64,000 nucleotides of DNA from Litomosoides sigmodontis (lineage: Eukaryota; Nematoda; Chromadorea; Rhabditida; Onchocercidae): contig OY718803.1 of assembly GCA_963070105.1 (NCBI GenBank), positions 6,306,507-6,370,506 on the forward strand, given 5' to 3'. Below are positions 1 through 12,540 of the stretch, piece by piece. A model generated the notes under the pieces. It was not told the DNA's origin. It searched no databases and saw nothing but the letters and a program-made list of their open reading frames with translations. The position numbers were made by a program, and so were the translations under genes. Within the stretch, counting starts at the first letter, position 1, and every line of letters begins with the position of its first letter.

Positions 1-3000
1 CTTCTAAGTAAGTTTTCCTATAACTAACGCAAAGTACTATTGTAAATCGTAAGCTAGCTTTCAAAAATTTCCACGTAACTTATACGCTCAGGCAATAACA
101 TTATACTTTTGCGAATCATACAAATCATGATAGAAAGAGCAGATGATTCGAGAATTAGACAGCTTGTAATAGATTTTAGAAAACAAGACTACACCATTCT
201 GCTTTTTCCTCGGTTTTTTGGGGACCTTAATGGCTGAATACCACCCATCATAAACCACGTGAAGAATGAGTTCAGTGGTGACTACTGTAACTCGAAAGAA
301 ACAGTAGCATAGTATGCAAGTGAGCAACATCGTAACTCCTCAAAGATAGTAAACATGATTAAAAGCAAAATGTACTGTTATCACCCAATCTGTTAGTCTT
401 ATCAGTCTTCATGCGATCAATACTTGAATAACAGATCAAAGGACGAGTATTCCTTTGATAGGCGCTTTCATTAAAATCTAACAATACAATAATTTAATTC
501 TCTAGTGAATTCATTTCGAACGAAGAAAAGAAATAGCAGCTGTAAAAGTGAAATAAATGATTGAGCTCGGAAGGCGAAATGCGATTCGTTGAGGACGGAA
601 AACTTGGGTGGGCCTGAACCATCGCGTGGAGAAATTTAAACCACGTTAACCACGTTATGAAAATCCAACGATTCTGCAACGAAAGTAGAAGATAATTGGT
701 GAAGAAGGTGATGAACTGATTTAGATTGGCGGAAGAAAATACCTGAATCTACTGATCAGCTGTGGCGAACCTAATGAATTCAGGTTATTCTAGTCAGCGA
801 AAGTATTGACGGAAATGAGAATTGTCCGTAACGTAACATCGGTGACATCTGCCTCCTTTCCTAATTTCCACCACAGTGGTTTGTCACTTGAAAAACGAAG
901 TAGCCACTAATCTTTACTTCCCCTTCTCCGTCACATCTCTTACGAAATTCGCATTTTACTGCTATAAACACCTCAATAACAACTTCGAAACTTCTCATTT
1001 TTAGTCCATCCAGTGAAATCTCCGCAAATTTTATTGACGAATTGGCTGTTAATAATGAAAGAAGTTATCCCTAGCTTCCCACTCTGCTTTATATCATTTT
1101 CATGGAGGATTTTTGTGAGGTGTGGCTCTAAATTAACGTATTTCACGTGTCGGTACGTGGAAGAATGGCAGGTATTTTTTTAACACATCACCAGTTTCAG
1201 CTGTCAACTAGTTCTTTCCCCTAGTTAACGGTTTTCCAGGTAGAATACCCAGGTAGAATACTTATTATATTTACAGCAAGCAAAGCATTTACAGCAAGCT
1301 CCTCATTCATTTCACACGTATAATCCGTAATGTTTGAATAATAGTTAAATGGTTTTTGGAGAGCAACAAATTCCGGTCAACTGCCTTCGCAACCTGACAG
1401 CTAAACTGTCTTATATGAGCACCTGACATTCCCATGCTCGTAATTAGTAGCGAAGGTTCGAATATACGGCGCCTGCAAGCTGCACTCTTCGAAATGCTGA
1501 CATACTGGCTTCCCTTGCGTGGCCTTCCACTGCAACTGTACGTGTGACCATTGTTTCTCTCTGGCTCGCCATAGCGTTTCATGACGAAAATCCTCATGTT
1601 TCTGACGTCATTGCTGACAATCTTTCGTCAACGCGAGGAACTCTCAGAGTGAAAGTGAAACAATAGGGCATGGAAATGTGAAATGAAGTCATTTCCAATT
1701 GCTCATGAAATGAAATGGACGACGAAACAAGCAGGCATGTTTGAATTCGCACTTTCCTGCAACTTAGGCGTTTGAAGATCTAAGCGACATGCCTGCACCA
1801 TTACTTCTCTCTTATATCGTCACTCACTGTGATTATGGCCGACAGGATGTTAATAGATTCATCCACAATGGATATTTGCTAGAGCGAACTTCGCAACAAA
1901 GGCCATGCTAGTAGCAGCACCATAGAAGGACTGTTGCTTTTTCGTTTCCATAAATTTCACTTCATAATGTGATAGGCGTAGAGCACCAGAAAGACAGCAT
2001 CAATTAGGATATTACGAACTAACTTGTGAATTCCCACCGCAGATTAAATTTGATAGCATGACATTAAAGCATTCAGCTTTTCAGGCCTGTATTGTCTGAT
2101 AACATATGAAGCAGGAAGAGAAGCTGTGCAAGTTACTTTTAATTATTACCCTTTGGAGTTTCACGGAAAGATGAAGCAGGCCGCCTGTGATTGATTTTTC
2201 CTGTCTGAGAAAGCGATATGGTTATGCATGTTGTGTGTATGCGTCCTTCCACACATCTGTCTAAGGTCTCCCCACTATTAGTGCTTTCAAGCGCGATTGT
2301 GTAGGCCCTATCTCATCCACTTCTATGTGCATTCCCTATTTAAGGCTTATTTTACTCCAAAGGCTCCGCTCAGACTACAGAGAGGAAGATCCAGAGTTAG
2401 CCAGAAAAATCGGATTTCCTTTTTTCCACACTCTCTTCCCTTCTAAAGTTGCATTGAACCCTGAAAAACTGAAAACTATAATAAATGCATTTCCGTCTTG
2501 TTTACTTACCATTCAGCATCGTTCTACATTTAGGTCAAAGTGCTTCTAAGAGAGGGAGGGGAAGAAAGAGGGAGAGGGAGAGGGAGAGAGCGCCTGCAGA
2601 TGTTATTTCTACTTCCCGTGTCTCCTCGATTTTTACTTCTTTCTATATTTATGTGATGTTTGCATGTTTAAAATCAACTGCTTATGGTTATTTAATGATA
2701 GGCTGTTGTTGTCGACAAGCCCTTCTCTCCCTCAGCACCACTTCCACTTACCTCTGAAGGCTCTCTTTGGCCGATACCGGGCACTTTCTCTCGTAGAAAA
2801 ATAAGCAAAGAAAGATCTCAGAGCCGATGTTATGGCGACAGCGATGGGCTCCTTGCTGGGTTTCCTAAAAAATAACGATGCAGTTGCTTTGCCTGGAAAA
2901 TAGTACATCGCTTGCTCAGGCCTCAATTTATCGATCTTCTTGTTGTGATGTGAGCGGAATAAGTTGATTATCCCGCTGACTGATAGTCCGGAAGCTCTCG

Positions 3001-3388
3001 GTCCTCTAGAGTGAGTGTGACTTGTCGCAGTTAAGGATCAGTCTCCCATAGCTGTCACGCCGAAAGAAAGCTCCTCTTCTCGACAAGCAGTACCTCTAGT
3101 TCAATCACTTATCACAAATCTTTCTTTCCTTCTTCCCTAAATGCAACTCCGTCAAGAAGACATCTGTTGAAGCGCTCTCTCAAATTGAAATGATCGAGTA
3201 ATCAATTACCATTTATCAGGACTTTTCATGTGTCCTCTACTAGTTTCATTCTACTCCAAATTTTTGCTTCCTTGTCTTACAATAGCTCAATTAATGATTT
3301 GAAATTGACAAACTAGAAAGGAAGAAAGAAACGGTGCGAACGATTGTATTTCAGATCATTCCTCAAGCCAATTTCGCAACTTTCAGAA

Positions 3389-3390
<2 letters not shown>
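1..3390. other. Left-edge non-coding stretch
   Basis: No exon chain with matching splice phases was found on either strand. Open frames here (for example a minus-strand one at 88-330 with a hydrophobic start, and one at 1307-1597) are unrecognised and near chance length for AT-rich DNA. Small local duplications occur around 1239-1300, and a purine-rich GA/GGGA tract lies at about 2550-2590. Confidence 0.5.

Positions 3391-3484
<94 letters not shown>
3391..3484. repeat. (AT)n microsatellite
   Basis: An uninterrupted run of about 47 AT dinucleotides lies directly upstream of the Ly6-like gene. The Tyr-Ile repeat frames that cross it on both strands are artefacts of the repeat. Confidence 0.98.
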
Positions 3485-3487
<3 letters not shown>

Positions 3488-3539
3488 TATAGCATAACAA
3501 TTCTTTGCTCATTTGGTCCATTGATCCACTCAATCTGCA

Positions 3540-3550
3540 TATTTCATCAG
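3540..3550 (+). promoter_or_regulatory. Candidate trans-splice acceptor of Ly6-like gene
   Basis: A TTTCATCAG acceptor-like site ends 14 bases before the chosen ATG at 3565. In nematodes such a site, with no recognisable upstream coding exon, usually marks spliced-leader addition. It could instead be the 3' end of an ordinary 5'UTR intron. Confidence 0.4.
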
Positions 3551-3564
3551 GTAATTGGGAAACG

Positions 3565-6500
3565 ATGCAACGACGTCTATTTATTTCATTTCCGCAAACA
3601 ACAAAAGAAGTGACCAATGGCCTTCGAGCGTCACTGCTGTGGATAAATGTACTGTTGACAGTGTGCATCCTACCACTCTGCAGTGCGGTGAAATGCTTGG
3701 ATTGCGTGGGCAAAAATTGTATGGGAACGTTTTGTGAAGGCGATTACTGCATGCTTGGGACATATGCGCCGCGATGGGGAACTGTCGAGTGGGGAGAACC
3801 GCGTACTGTGAAAGGTTGTATGAGTGGACGAATGCTGGAGAAGAATATCAGAAGTCATTGTGAGACTGCTGACGAAGATAGCGAGGTTTTTATCAATTTT
3901 TAAATTTATCCTAAAGAAATTAAATGAGCAAATTTGTAAATTGAAAAAACGAAACGAAGACGTAAAAGAACCAATGATTAATTACTTCGGCCTGATGACA
4001 TCATTTAGTCAAATTTTTATTGAATTAGCGGTGTATTCTGTTATCAAGTTATGAAATCATTGTTTCCTGACGGAGGAAAATCTTAAAAGCCTCTTCATTC
4101 ATTTGCGTATTACCTTTCACGCATCTCTTTCAAGTATAAAAAATATCATTTTTTCCTCCCATAAGATAAATACGATGAATTTTGCAGTAAGAAATGATCG
4201 AATAAGAATAAACGAATGCATTATGTAATATTAGGCCGCAAATTTACATTCGAATTTACATTTCCAAGGGAGGGAGTAAGATGAGATTGTGAAAGTCTTA
4301 TTGATTCTGCCGCACATCACTCGGCAGCGAATCGTTGTTGGGTTTGGGCATACTCAATATTTTTCATAAGGCAGTAGATTTTTGAGAACCTATAATTTGC
4401 CCTGTGATAATTTATTTGCCTTGGCGTTAGTGACGGCCATTTTGCGCTTCACGGAACTTCACATTTTTGTTGATACGACAAAATTCAAAGCAAAAGAAGT
4501 GAGAATAAAAATGGAAAAAAGAGGTGATGGATTATTAATTTGGTTGGTTTGCTCTAATTAAATGGAACTCTAATTTTTAACAGAACTCTAATTCAATAGA
4601 ACTCTGATTTGCTCTAATTTATTTAATACAAATAAATTTCGTGGAGCGCAAAATAACGTAAAGAAAGAAGAGGATTATGAGATATTCAAAAGTTTTAGGA
4701 GTTATTGCTAGATTCTTTGCAGGAGCCGTTTACGTGTTTTTGTAACCGAGACTACTGCAATAACGACAAAGCAATCCGACGATTGGAAAGCGCGGTGGTG
4801 CCACTTATCACGTGCGTGTGCAGAGGAGCTCATTGTGAGAGCAGAACTTGCATCGGTGAAATGTGCTCCTATGTCTTCAACCATCGAACTAAAAAATCCG
4901 AACAGGTCTATCATCTCAGAATCTTCAAGAGAAGCGTTGTGGTGCAACAGCTAATTTGTTTAACAAGTCCCGTCATCTCAGGCATGAGCAGTATTACATG
5001 TGCAATGTTGAAAATGGTATTACCGAAGAATAGCAAGCATTACAGTATTCTGTTGTATGAAATGTAAAGTCAAAGAGTTTCTTCAGGGATGTGTGAACGC
5101 TTCAGTACCGTTAATCGAAAGGAGATCAGCTGGTTCTTGCATGATTCCACCTATTACCGGTGCTATGCATCATACCATTTCCAAGGATCCACATGAGCTA
5201 CTCGCGACAGAATCATGTGTATGCATGACTGATTACTGTAACAGTGAGAAACCGGAAATTACACAACCGGAAAGAATGAAATGTCAAACGTTCGTTACGT
5301 TGGAAGCAATGGGAACCGAGGTATATAGTTTGTAAATAATCAAAATATTACTCTCTCACTTGGCACTTGGAAGATAATGATAATTTAGAACAACGATGAG
5401 AAATACGTTTCCTTCCATCCTACATGACAATTCAAAATCTTTTTCGGCAGTTTTCACAGATATGAGGCGAGAACCGTTTCTCCTCGCTCCTGCAACTTTC
5501 TGAATTAATATCTCAGATCGGTGAAAGGGTGAGGTGACTGATATGAACAGATGCAAGCAAGATATTTCTCGGGAGTAAACTGTTCTTGATTCTAATAAAC
5601 AGTAAGCTCTCGCCAGTACTCTTTACGTTTGGCGTAATTTTCTAGGTGACATCACGAAATACAACTTGTACCGGCGAATTCTGCTTCAAAGCTTCCATCA
5701 AAAGTAAGCTTGGCCATATGACAAAATACAAAACAATGGGTTGTGCATCATTTCTGGACGGAGCGGAACTTGCTGAAGAACTGCAACCGACTGGTTGTGC
5801 ACGATTTGAATCTGAGAAAGTGGAGGTTGAATCGTGTTTTCAGGTAATATTGTGCATTAAATAGGAGAGAGAGAGAGAGAGGAGGGGAGAGTTTACGATG
5901 AATTCTCAACGACTGATTTCGGCACTATTCGATAATAATTGTCGCTGCTTGCAGTTTTCATATATTACTAGAAGGCCTCTATTCCTTAATAACACCTGTT
6001 ATCAATTAGTACAGTTTAGACTAACGACAGACGCGCAATAGCAAGAGCTCGAGCAAATCAGGAAACTGTTTTACCGAAAGAGAGGAACAAAGAATTAAAG
6101 TACAGGAAAACAATGAAGTAAACTTATATCAAACTTCACCTTTTTTTCTTTTAAGTCTATGAACTGGTCACAGGCTTCAATGATTTCAGGAAGCCACCTA
6201 AAATGGATCTGGATTATGAAGATGAGGAAAGAGGAGAGGAAGAAAGAGAGGAGGAAGAGGAGAAGGAATCGAGGAAAAAACAAAAAGGTACAGTTAAATG
6301 GTGTTCCTCTCATGGTCGAAGCAGTAAGATTTTGCTAACCTTTTTAGTACTGGCGGAATCCTTTTGCGTAAATTTTAAAAATTGGTCCTTCTCGCTCTTC
6401 CATAATCGTGTTGAACGTTCAGTTTTTTCAAATCTCTTCTGTTCCATCCTTTAAAAGCTTTCTAACGAAATTATTTAGGTGAAGATCGTAAAGAAAGAAA

Positions 6501-7189
6501 AGAAAAAGGAAAAGAAGAGGGGAAGAAGGAAGAGGAAGATGAAATCGAAAGCGAGGAATATCAGGATGGGAGGAGGATGAGTGGCAAAAAGGAGAACGGA
6601 AAAAGCGGAGGAAGTGGAGGATATGAAAACGAGGAAGAGAAAGAGGAGGAAGAGGAAGGGGGGGAAGAGGAAGAGGAGGAAGAGGAAGAAGGAGAAGAAA
6701 AAGAAAGAGAAAAGGAGGAAAAGAATGAAAGAAATGTTCAGAGCAATAAGGAGGAGGTAAATGTATTTATGAAGCCCTTTGTTTTCATCTTTCCTCTTTC
6801 ACTCGCCTGATTACTTTGCTTTCATCATGATGTCTGGAATGAAAATAAATCAGACAGAATTGGTGTAATCTGACCTGATCTGATCTGATCTGATCTGATT
6901 TATATATCCACTGATCGATCAGTATTTCTAATCCTTGTAAAATCGCAAAAACCAATTAAATTGTTTTCCTCTTTTAAACTCCTTCTCTAAGCAATATCTT
7001 CTTCAGGCGACAACACTGTTCATATTTGAGAAGCCAACCGAACCGGCGATTCCGGACGATTCGGACGCAACAATGGTAACGGTATTCATTCTACTCATGG
7101 TACTGATAGTGATGTCCGGTGCGGTGTGGAAATTTCAGTTACATAAGCGATTATTTCGTGCAAACTACGACACTGTAGCTGGCGGTTGA
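3565..7189 (+). CDS. Ly6/LU-like three-domain single-pass membrane protein
   Basis: Seven exons are proposed: 3565-3885, 4723-4905, 5087-5320, 5646-5843, about 6194-6287, 6479-6756 and 7007-7189. The first four junctions are phase 0. The protein starts with a signal peptide (hydrophobic WINVLLTVCILPLCS), followed by three cysteine-rich repeats. Repeat 1 closes with CFCNRDYCNN and repeat 2 with CVCMTDYCN, the C-x-C...D-x-C-N ending typical of Ly6/uPAR/LU three-finger folds. Repeat 3 begins at TTCTGEFCF-like sequence but reaches only VESCFQ. A long Glu/Lys-rich stretch follows, then a membrane segment (TVFILLMVLIVMSGAVW) and a short basic tail ending DTVAGG. Such proteins sit at the cell surface, often as receptor accessory proteins, but no ligand can be named. 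The junction between 5843 and the acidic exon is the weak point: only the acceptor at 6193 keeps frame with the best donor. Confidence 0.75.
6869..6899 (+). repeat. (TGATC)n short tandem repeat
   Basis: Four to five copies of a CTGAT pentamer lie in the last intron of the Ly6-like gene. Confidence 0.85.
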
Positions 7190-9741
7190 ACTGTTCTGTT
7201 AAATTAACATCCCATTTAGGCTTTTCACTTGATGTTATAATAGAAACAAGTAGAAAGCACTGACATTGAATGTTGCCAATTGATCAAAGGACATCTCCGA
7301 CTTCGTTTCTTTTTAGAATTTAAATCCCTTCCATTCCATTCCGCTATATTAAAAGGGTAGCATTTTTCAACGCTTCAATTGACATCGCTTATCCATCATT
7401 TAATCATTCATGAAGTGTAAATCTCTTTTTTCGGGTTTACAGTTAAGCTGCTATTTATAGCATTTTAATACAATAATTGTCGCACGAAGCATGAACTTTC
7501 TACTTTCTAAGGAGTTCTAAAAGCACTCATATTTCTCCGCTTATAATTTTTTTTTATTTGTAAATTAATTGAGTCCTTTAACGGTTCAAGCCGAACTCTG
7601 AGAGAAGTGTTAATGTTGGATATTAACAAATACCTTGTACTTCTCAACAAACACATTGTCGAGTTCAAACTTTTTTCCCTTGTATTTTGGACTGAACCGT
7701 TTTTACAACGCTTGTTATTGTGTAGTTTGTATAATTGTTAATTGGGTACGATATTGTTTAAAGTAGATTATTTGTAATAATTTTGCAGAGGTAAATTGTT
7801 CTGAATATATTGATCGTACATAATCAACTTGCACAATGAATTACATTCAAATATGGAAGTAAATTTCCCGAAAGTTTTGGTAATTTTCAAATCCCATATT
7901 TAAATTCGCTGCAATTTCATGTTTTTTTTCATAAATTACAACGGTACTAATCTCGACTGCTTGATCAATAATCACAAGAGATTAATAACATATAAACAAC
8001 GTTCACCAAATCGCTAAGCCTCTCCGCTTGGAAGAGGACTATTAAAGTGTGATTTCAGTCTGCTTCTCTTTATTATGTTACATCATGAAGCTACATCTTA
8101 GTCCCCAACCGCCTTTCCTATTTATGCATGTAGATTTCATTTCCGTGCGGCATTCCTCCCTCTCTGAATTTTTCAGTCTTGATTTATACGTTTCTTAATA
8201 ATTCAAACTAACGCTTAAAAACCTTTGAAGCACTCCTCTGCAAAATTAAGCTGGAATATTTTAAAGAATTTCTTCAATGATAAAACCATTAATGCTACCG
8301 AAAACTAATTGATTTTATGTAAACTTCATATTTTATGAACAACAAACAACACATCATAAATAAAAATCAAAAACAAAGGCACCGACCATTCATTTTTTTC
8401 GGAATCCCGCTATTAATTATGTGATTTTATTTAACAATAAAGAGATTTGTTGAAGGAAAAGCAATAAATGTGCTAACAGAGGGGAATGATAAAGAGATTT
8501 ACATTAAAACAATGATGCGCCCTGTTAAACGGACAGGATATACTTGCAAAAATACATTCATAATATTGAGCAATGCGAGAAATTACCATGCTGCACTTTA
8601 AAGTCAACAGTTAGATTTAGAGGGAAAGTACGCTCTAAAAATAAAAGCGGCCGTTCAAAAATATCGGAATGACTCAATCATACATTATAAAATTAACGAA
8701 AAAACACTTATCGATCAATAGAAGCAATTTTTCATTAAAAATGACGGTTCGTTCTAGTGATACAATTTTGACGATATTCTGAACATGCCGGAACAAAAGT
8801 GCAATTTTAAATTACACTTTTTGTTTCGGTACTTTCAGCAATTTAAAAGAACTAAACAATGCATACAATTTAAGAAGGATCCAGTAAATAAATTTGAGAG
8901 TTTCCGAGACCTTCGTGGCATCCAGAATATAACAAGAGTTGAAGATTTGTGTGATATGATTGACTTATGAAAAACATAAGTCATATCACAGACAGAAGTA
9001 ATAACAATGCAAAATCAGCACGGAGGAAAAGTGAAACCATTAATAAACACTAATTGTTTGCAGCTAATAGCTCAATTAAGCATAATTCGCGAGCGACAAG
9101 AACATGAAATGTGGCCTAGACATATATACAACAAAGAGAATTATTTCAGGATACTTGTTAATTGGAATGTTAGTGGAAAGAATATATAATACTGGAGACT
9201 AAGGCGTCTCTATGATACTTTCTAATAAATCATAAGCTAACATATGAAGTGACGTAAACAGTATTTTGAAAGTGATTTTGGACACTTCACTGTCTATGGA
9301 TATGTAAAAAAATCCCCAACATGCAACATCAAGATCGCGTAATTGCTAATTTTTCCTATCGACAAGAAAAATAACAAGAACTTGTCCCTTCGATAGCTCA
9401 TTTTATATGTATCCAAAGAGATACTTAAAAAAACAGTTCCATTAAACTGAATGTATTTCCATTTGAATTACAAAAAGTGAGAACCATTATAGGAGTAAAA
9501 CAGTAAAGTTCTGCTTTTTAAAAATACCCAATAATGAGTCATAACAAAACCAATTCTTCCATAATCTGAAAGACAATATAATTATAATTTGTTTAGCAAT
9601 AAAAATAATAATAATACGTTTCGTGTAGACAACAACATTAGGCAAAACCAAATATTATAAATGACGAAACTAGAAGCAAAATGAAACGAACTTCTTGCTT
9701 ACAAGTATCGTCCTTCAGAAAACTAGGAGCTTCAAGATTTA
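7190..9741. other. Intergenic region between tail-to-tail genes
   Basis: This is AT-rich sequence between the 3' ends of two convergent genes. It contains two roughly 60-codon open frames in the same reading frame (8785-8970 and 9007-9189), separated by a hairpin. No known domain is recognisable in either. Confidence 0.6.
8950..8990 (+). repeat. Inverted repeat / hairpin
   Basis: The arms are TGTGATATGA plus CTTATG (with a TTGA bulge in the left arm) and the complementary CATAAGTCATATCACA, around an AAAAA loop. That gives 16 paired bases with one 4-base bulge. It is shorter than a typical microRNA precursor, and no function is assigned. Confidence 0.85.
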
Positions 9742-11523
9742 CTAAATCAAAACCTCGATAAAATTGTCAAGTCCTACAAAATATCCATCCTCATGATTGC
9801 CAAGCACCCACTCTCGCCTATGGTTTACTGAGTCCATTTTGACTGGGATCGATTTCGCAAAATCAATCAACCATACGTTAGCATATGTTGCATCATACAT
9901 CAACAACAATGAACTGCCAATAACCTAGATCAATATATAATTTCCACAAAAACAAACTGCCTCAGCACATGAGTAAGGTTCAAATACTTGTATCTAGATA
10001 TTCACAACGATTTTCCCTACCTTAATCTAAAATGTGTTTTCAATAAAGCTAATAAAAGCAAAATTTCTTACTTCATGAGTTCGGAAGAACATTGATTTTT
10101 GAACCGCTTCCCGTAATCTTTTTAGGCGTTGCAAAATGTGAAAACCAGTTGTTGATGTGTGTTGGCCAAAAAATTCCAGCAATGTCCTACTGATATCTTC
10201 ATGCGTTTTTATCTTTTTAAAACTGTTTCGTAAAATCCCACCTGGCATCTGAAAGATGATGCACTATTTAAAAAGTTGCCAAACGTCACTTTCGAAGAAG
10301 GTTATGGAACACTGCATTACTTCGATACAAACTAACTTTAGCAGCCTCAATCCTGTAGCCCAGTGTAGCAGTAGAACTTTCCCTTTCTCGGAATTGCATA
10401 TAACGCTCTTTCGTTATAGCTTTAGCAGCGTGCTCCTCCTCCGTAGGTTCGTGAGGATCCAATAAAATCATTTTTTCATACAAATCGCTTCGTACAGTCT
10501 TACCGTTAACCTCGGACTCCAAAAAAGTTCTGAAAGAGTTAAATATTTCATTGTTAAGGAAGTGTGTATTATTCGGCAGATTCCAAAAGTGCAACATAAA
10601 AAAGTTAATGGAATAATTGAATGAGTGTATCATGATCGCTCTCAATATTTTACCTGGTTCCCATCTTGATATCCATTATCGCTGGGTCGTCGAACAGAGC
10701 TGTGAGATCTTCGATTTCGATAAAACCTGCAAATTCATATTATTTAACATGAACAGAAGAATAAAACTTCAAAACCACTGCATGTTCCAGGCACATTTCT
10801 TATGCGACATGAAGGCACGAATTATCCAACTATATGGCGAAATATTACACTGAAAGAAAAATTTATCCCAGAGATACCAATGTGTAGAAGTTATGTCGTG
10901 AATATGCTGCAACGAAAAAGCCAAAACAGAAGAAGGAACTTTGAAATTTAATGAATACTGCAGCCTTCTTCCTTCCGTCTGCATGTACAACTATTCTTCT
11001 ATAGTGAAAAGAAAAATATGTGGATAATAAACATCTAAGAACTAACAATCATCTTCATATTCGAATTCTCTGTAATATCGAGGCACGAAACCGTGCAGTA
11101 CGGTGTCACTCATTAAGGCACGGTAGGCGTCGCCTTCGTTGCAACTTCTACACGACTGTTTCTTCCATAGCGTTTTGTCTGTGGCAGGAACTATTGCTCC
11201 TGTAAATTTAAAAGAAATAAACCGCTACCAGTAATGAGGACGAAATAGTAGTAGTAAGAGGATATGACGGAGCAGCGACCATCACGTGGACGACAAACGA
11301 ACAGTGCGATACAAAGGGCATTGAAGAAAAGGTGCAGTAAGCAAAAATAAGATAGCACGCAGGAAGCGCTTAGGATGAAAAGTGGCGAGGGTAGTAAGGA
11401 AGATGAAGAAGGAGAAGAGCGGCGAAGAGTAGAGGCAAGCCAACCTTCGTGTCCGGAGAGCTGCACCCACTTCTTCAGGCGCTCCTTCAACCAGCAATCC
11501 AATGGTAAGGCCGTTATTGCCAT
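9742..11523 (-). CDS. lfe-2: Inositol-1,4,5-trisphosphate 3-kinase, catalytic core
   Basis: This kinase phosphorylates Ins(1,4,5)P3 at the 3-position, removing the calcium-releasing signal. Exons on the minus strand are 11445-11523, 11047-11199, 10654-10726, 10337-10529, 10072-10248 and 9742-9924, all phase-compatible (286 codons with stop). Family landmarks in order are the [10 protein letters not shown] start of the catalytic domain, TLWKK, the inositol-kinase signature PxxxDxKxG as [13 protein letters not shown], the [11 protein letters not shown] block, FFRTHEVIGSSLL and the metal-binding WLIDFAKS, with [10 protein letters not shown] at the C-terminus. The chosen Met is the first in its frame after an upstream stop and sits about 16 residues before the conserved core. 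Animal enzymes usually carry a longer N-terminal regulatory or calmodulin-binding region, so further 5' exons or isoforms may exist. C. elegans has one such enzyme, LFE-2, acting in spermathecal calcium signalling. Confidence 0.93.
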
Positions 11524-12540
11524 CGTGTCCGCCGACCCTAAATTTAACTTTTCATCTCAAAGCTCGTCGAAACATCCCACCACCCCTCTGAGTCACGCCC
11601 GCCCTCAAATCGCAAACTGAATTCCTGCCAAATGGCAACCGTCATCCTCCTCTTCATTCCACTTACACTGTATGGTCTGCAAACCCTATTCATTTTTAGC
11701 TTTTTCATTGAATGACAGATTGACCAACACCACTAGATGGTCGTCTCTCTAGAGGTCACTGTGATGAAGGAACTGGACTCCCTAGTATAAATATTAAATA
11801 TCTTTCAATATTCACCTTCCTGCATGTTCACTTCAATTTTTATTTAACCCTTCACTTGTAATGTTCATTGTCGCACTGACCTGTAACAATCCACACTGCT
11901 TACATGTTATGTTAAGGAGATTACAGCCACCGTGTAACTTGTCCACTCCTTTGCTTATTAGCTCGATTACGAGCTTCTCGTGTCATCAAAGACAGTGCTT
12001 GGTAGAAGAAATGACTTGCTTGTGGCGGTCACTTCTTCAAGTGCTTTTGAAGGAAATGAATGCTACTGCCTGCACACAGATATTCAACGTCAAACCCTGT
12101 GATCTGACGCCTTAGTGTACCGTTTGCATTTGATCTAAGAAGCAGAAGCACCACCGATTTCTCCAATTGATACGCAAATTCGAGTGAAAGTGAGGGTGCG
12201 ATGACTGCCTGCCTTTATGATAGCATTATGACACTGAACCAACAGGGAAAGAGGGGCGTTAGTGAGAATATGAAAAAACTACTGGTAAATTTTTATAAAG
12301 TAAACTTGCCAAAGCCGATTTCTCAATTGTACCTTTCGTTCCCACAGCAATTGCAGCTACTGTGCACTCACTCTTTCTTCTTTTTATCATCTAAAATACG
12401 AATGAACTCTCCGTAGATTCCTGTAATCGATTACTGCATTACTGCAAAAGAGTTAAATTTCATAACGACCGGTGTTTTAGTGCTGGAGCTAAACCTGAAT
12501 AACTTGTTCTCACAATGAGGGGTTTTTCCATTTTAGCTTC
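11524..12540. other. Intergenic region
   Basis: No supported exon. The sequence probably includes the promoter, or unrecognised 5' exons, of the IP3 3-kinase gene. Small open frames on both strands have no family features. Confidence 0.5.

Noticed and set aside
88..330. Minus-strand 80-codon frame with hydrophobic start
   Set aside because: No splice partners, no domain and near chance length; it could be a secreted peptide but the support is too thin.
3313..3713. Open frames of repeated Tyr-Ile on both strands
   Set aside because: They are translations of the AT microsatellite and have no coding meaning.
7581..7600. GGTTCAAGCC resembling a tRNA T-arm
   Set aside because: No acceptor stem, A box or anticodon arm is found at the right distance.
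11375..11620. Plus-strand frame rich in Glu/Ser
   Set aside because: It is antisense to the conserved IP3 3-kinase exon 11445-11523.
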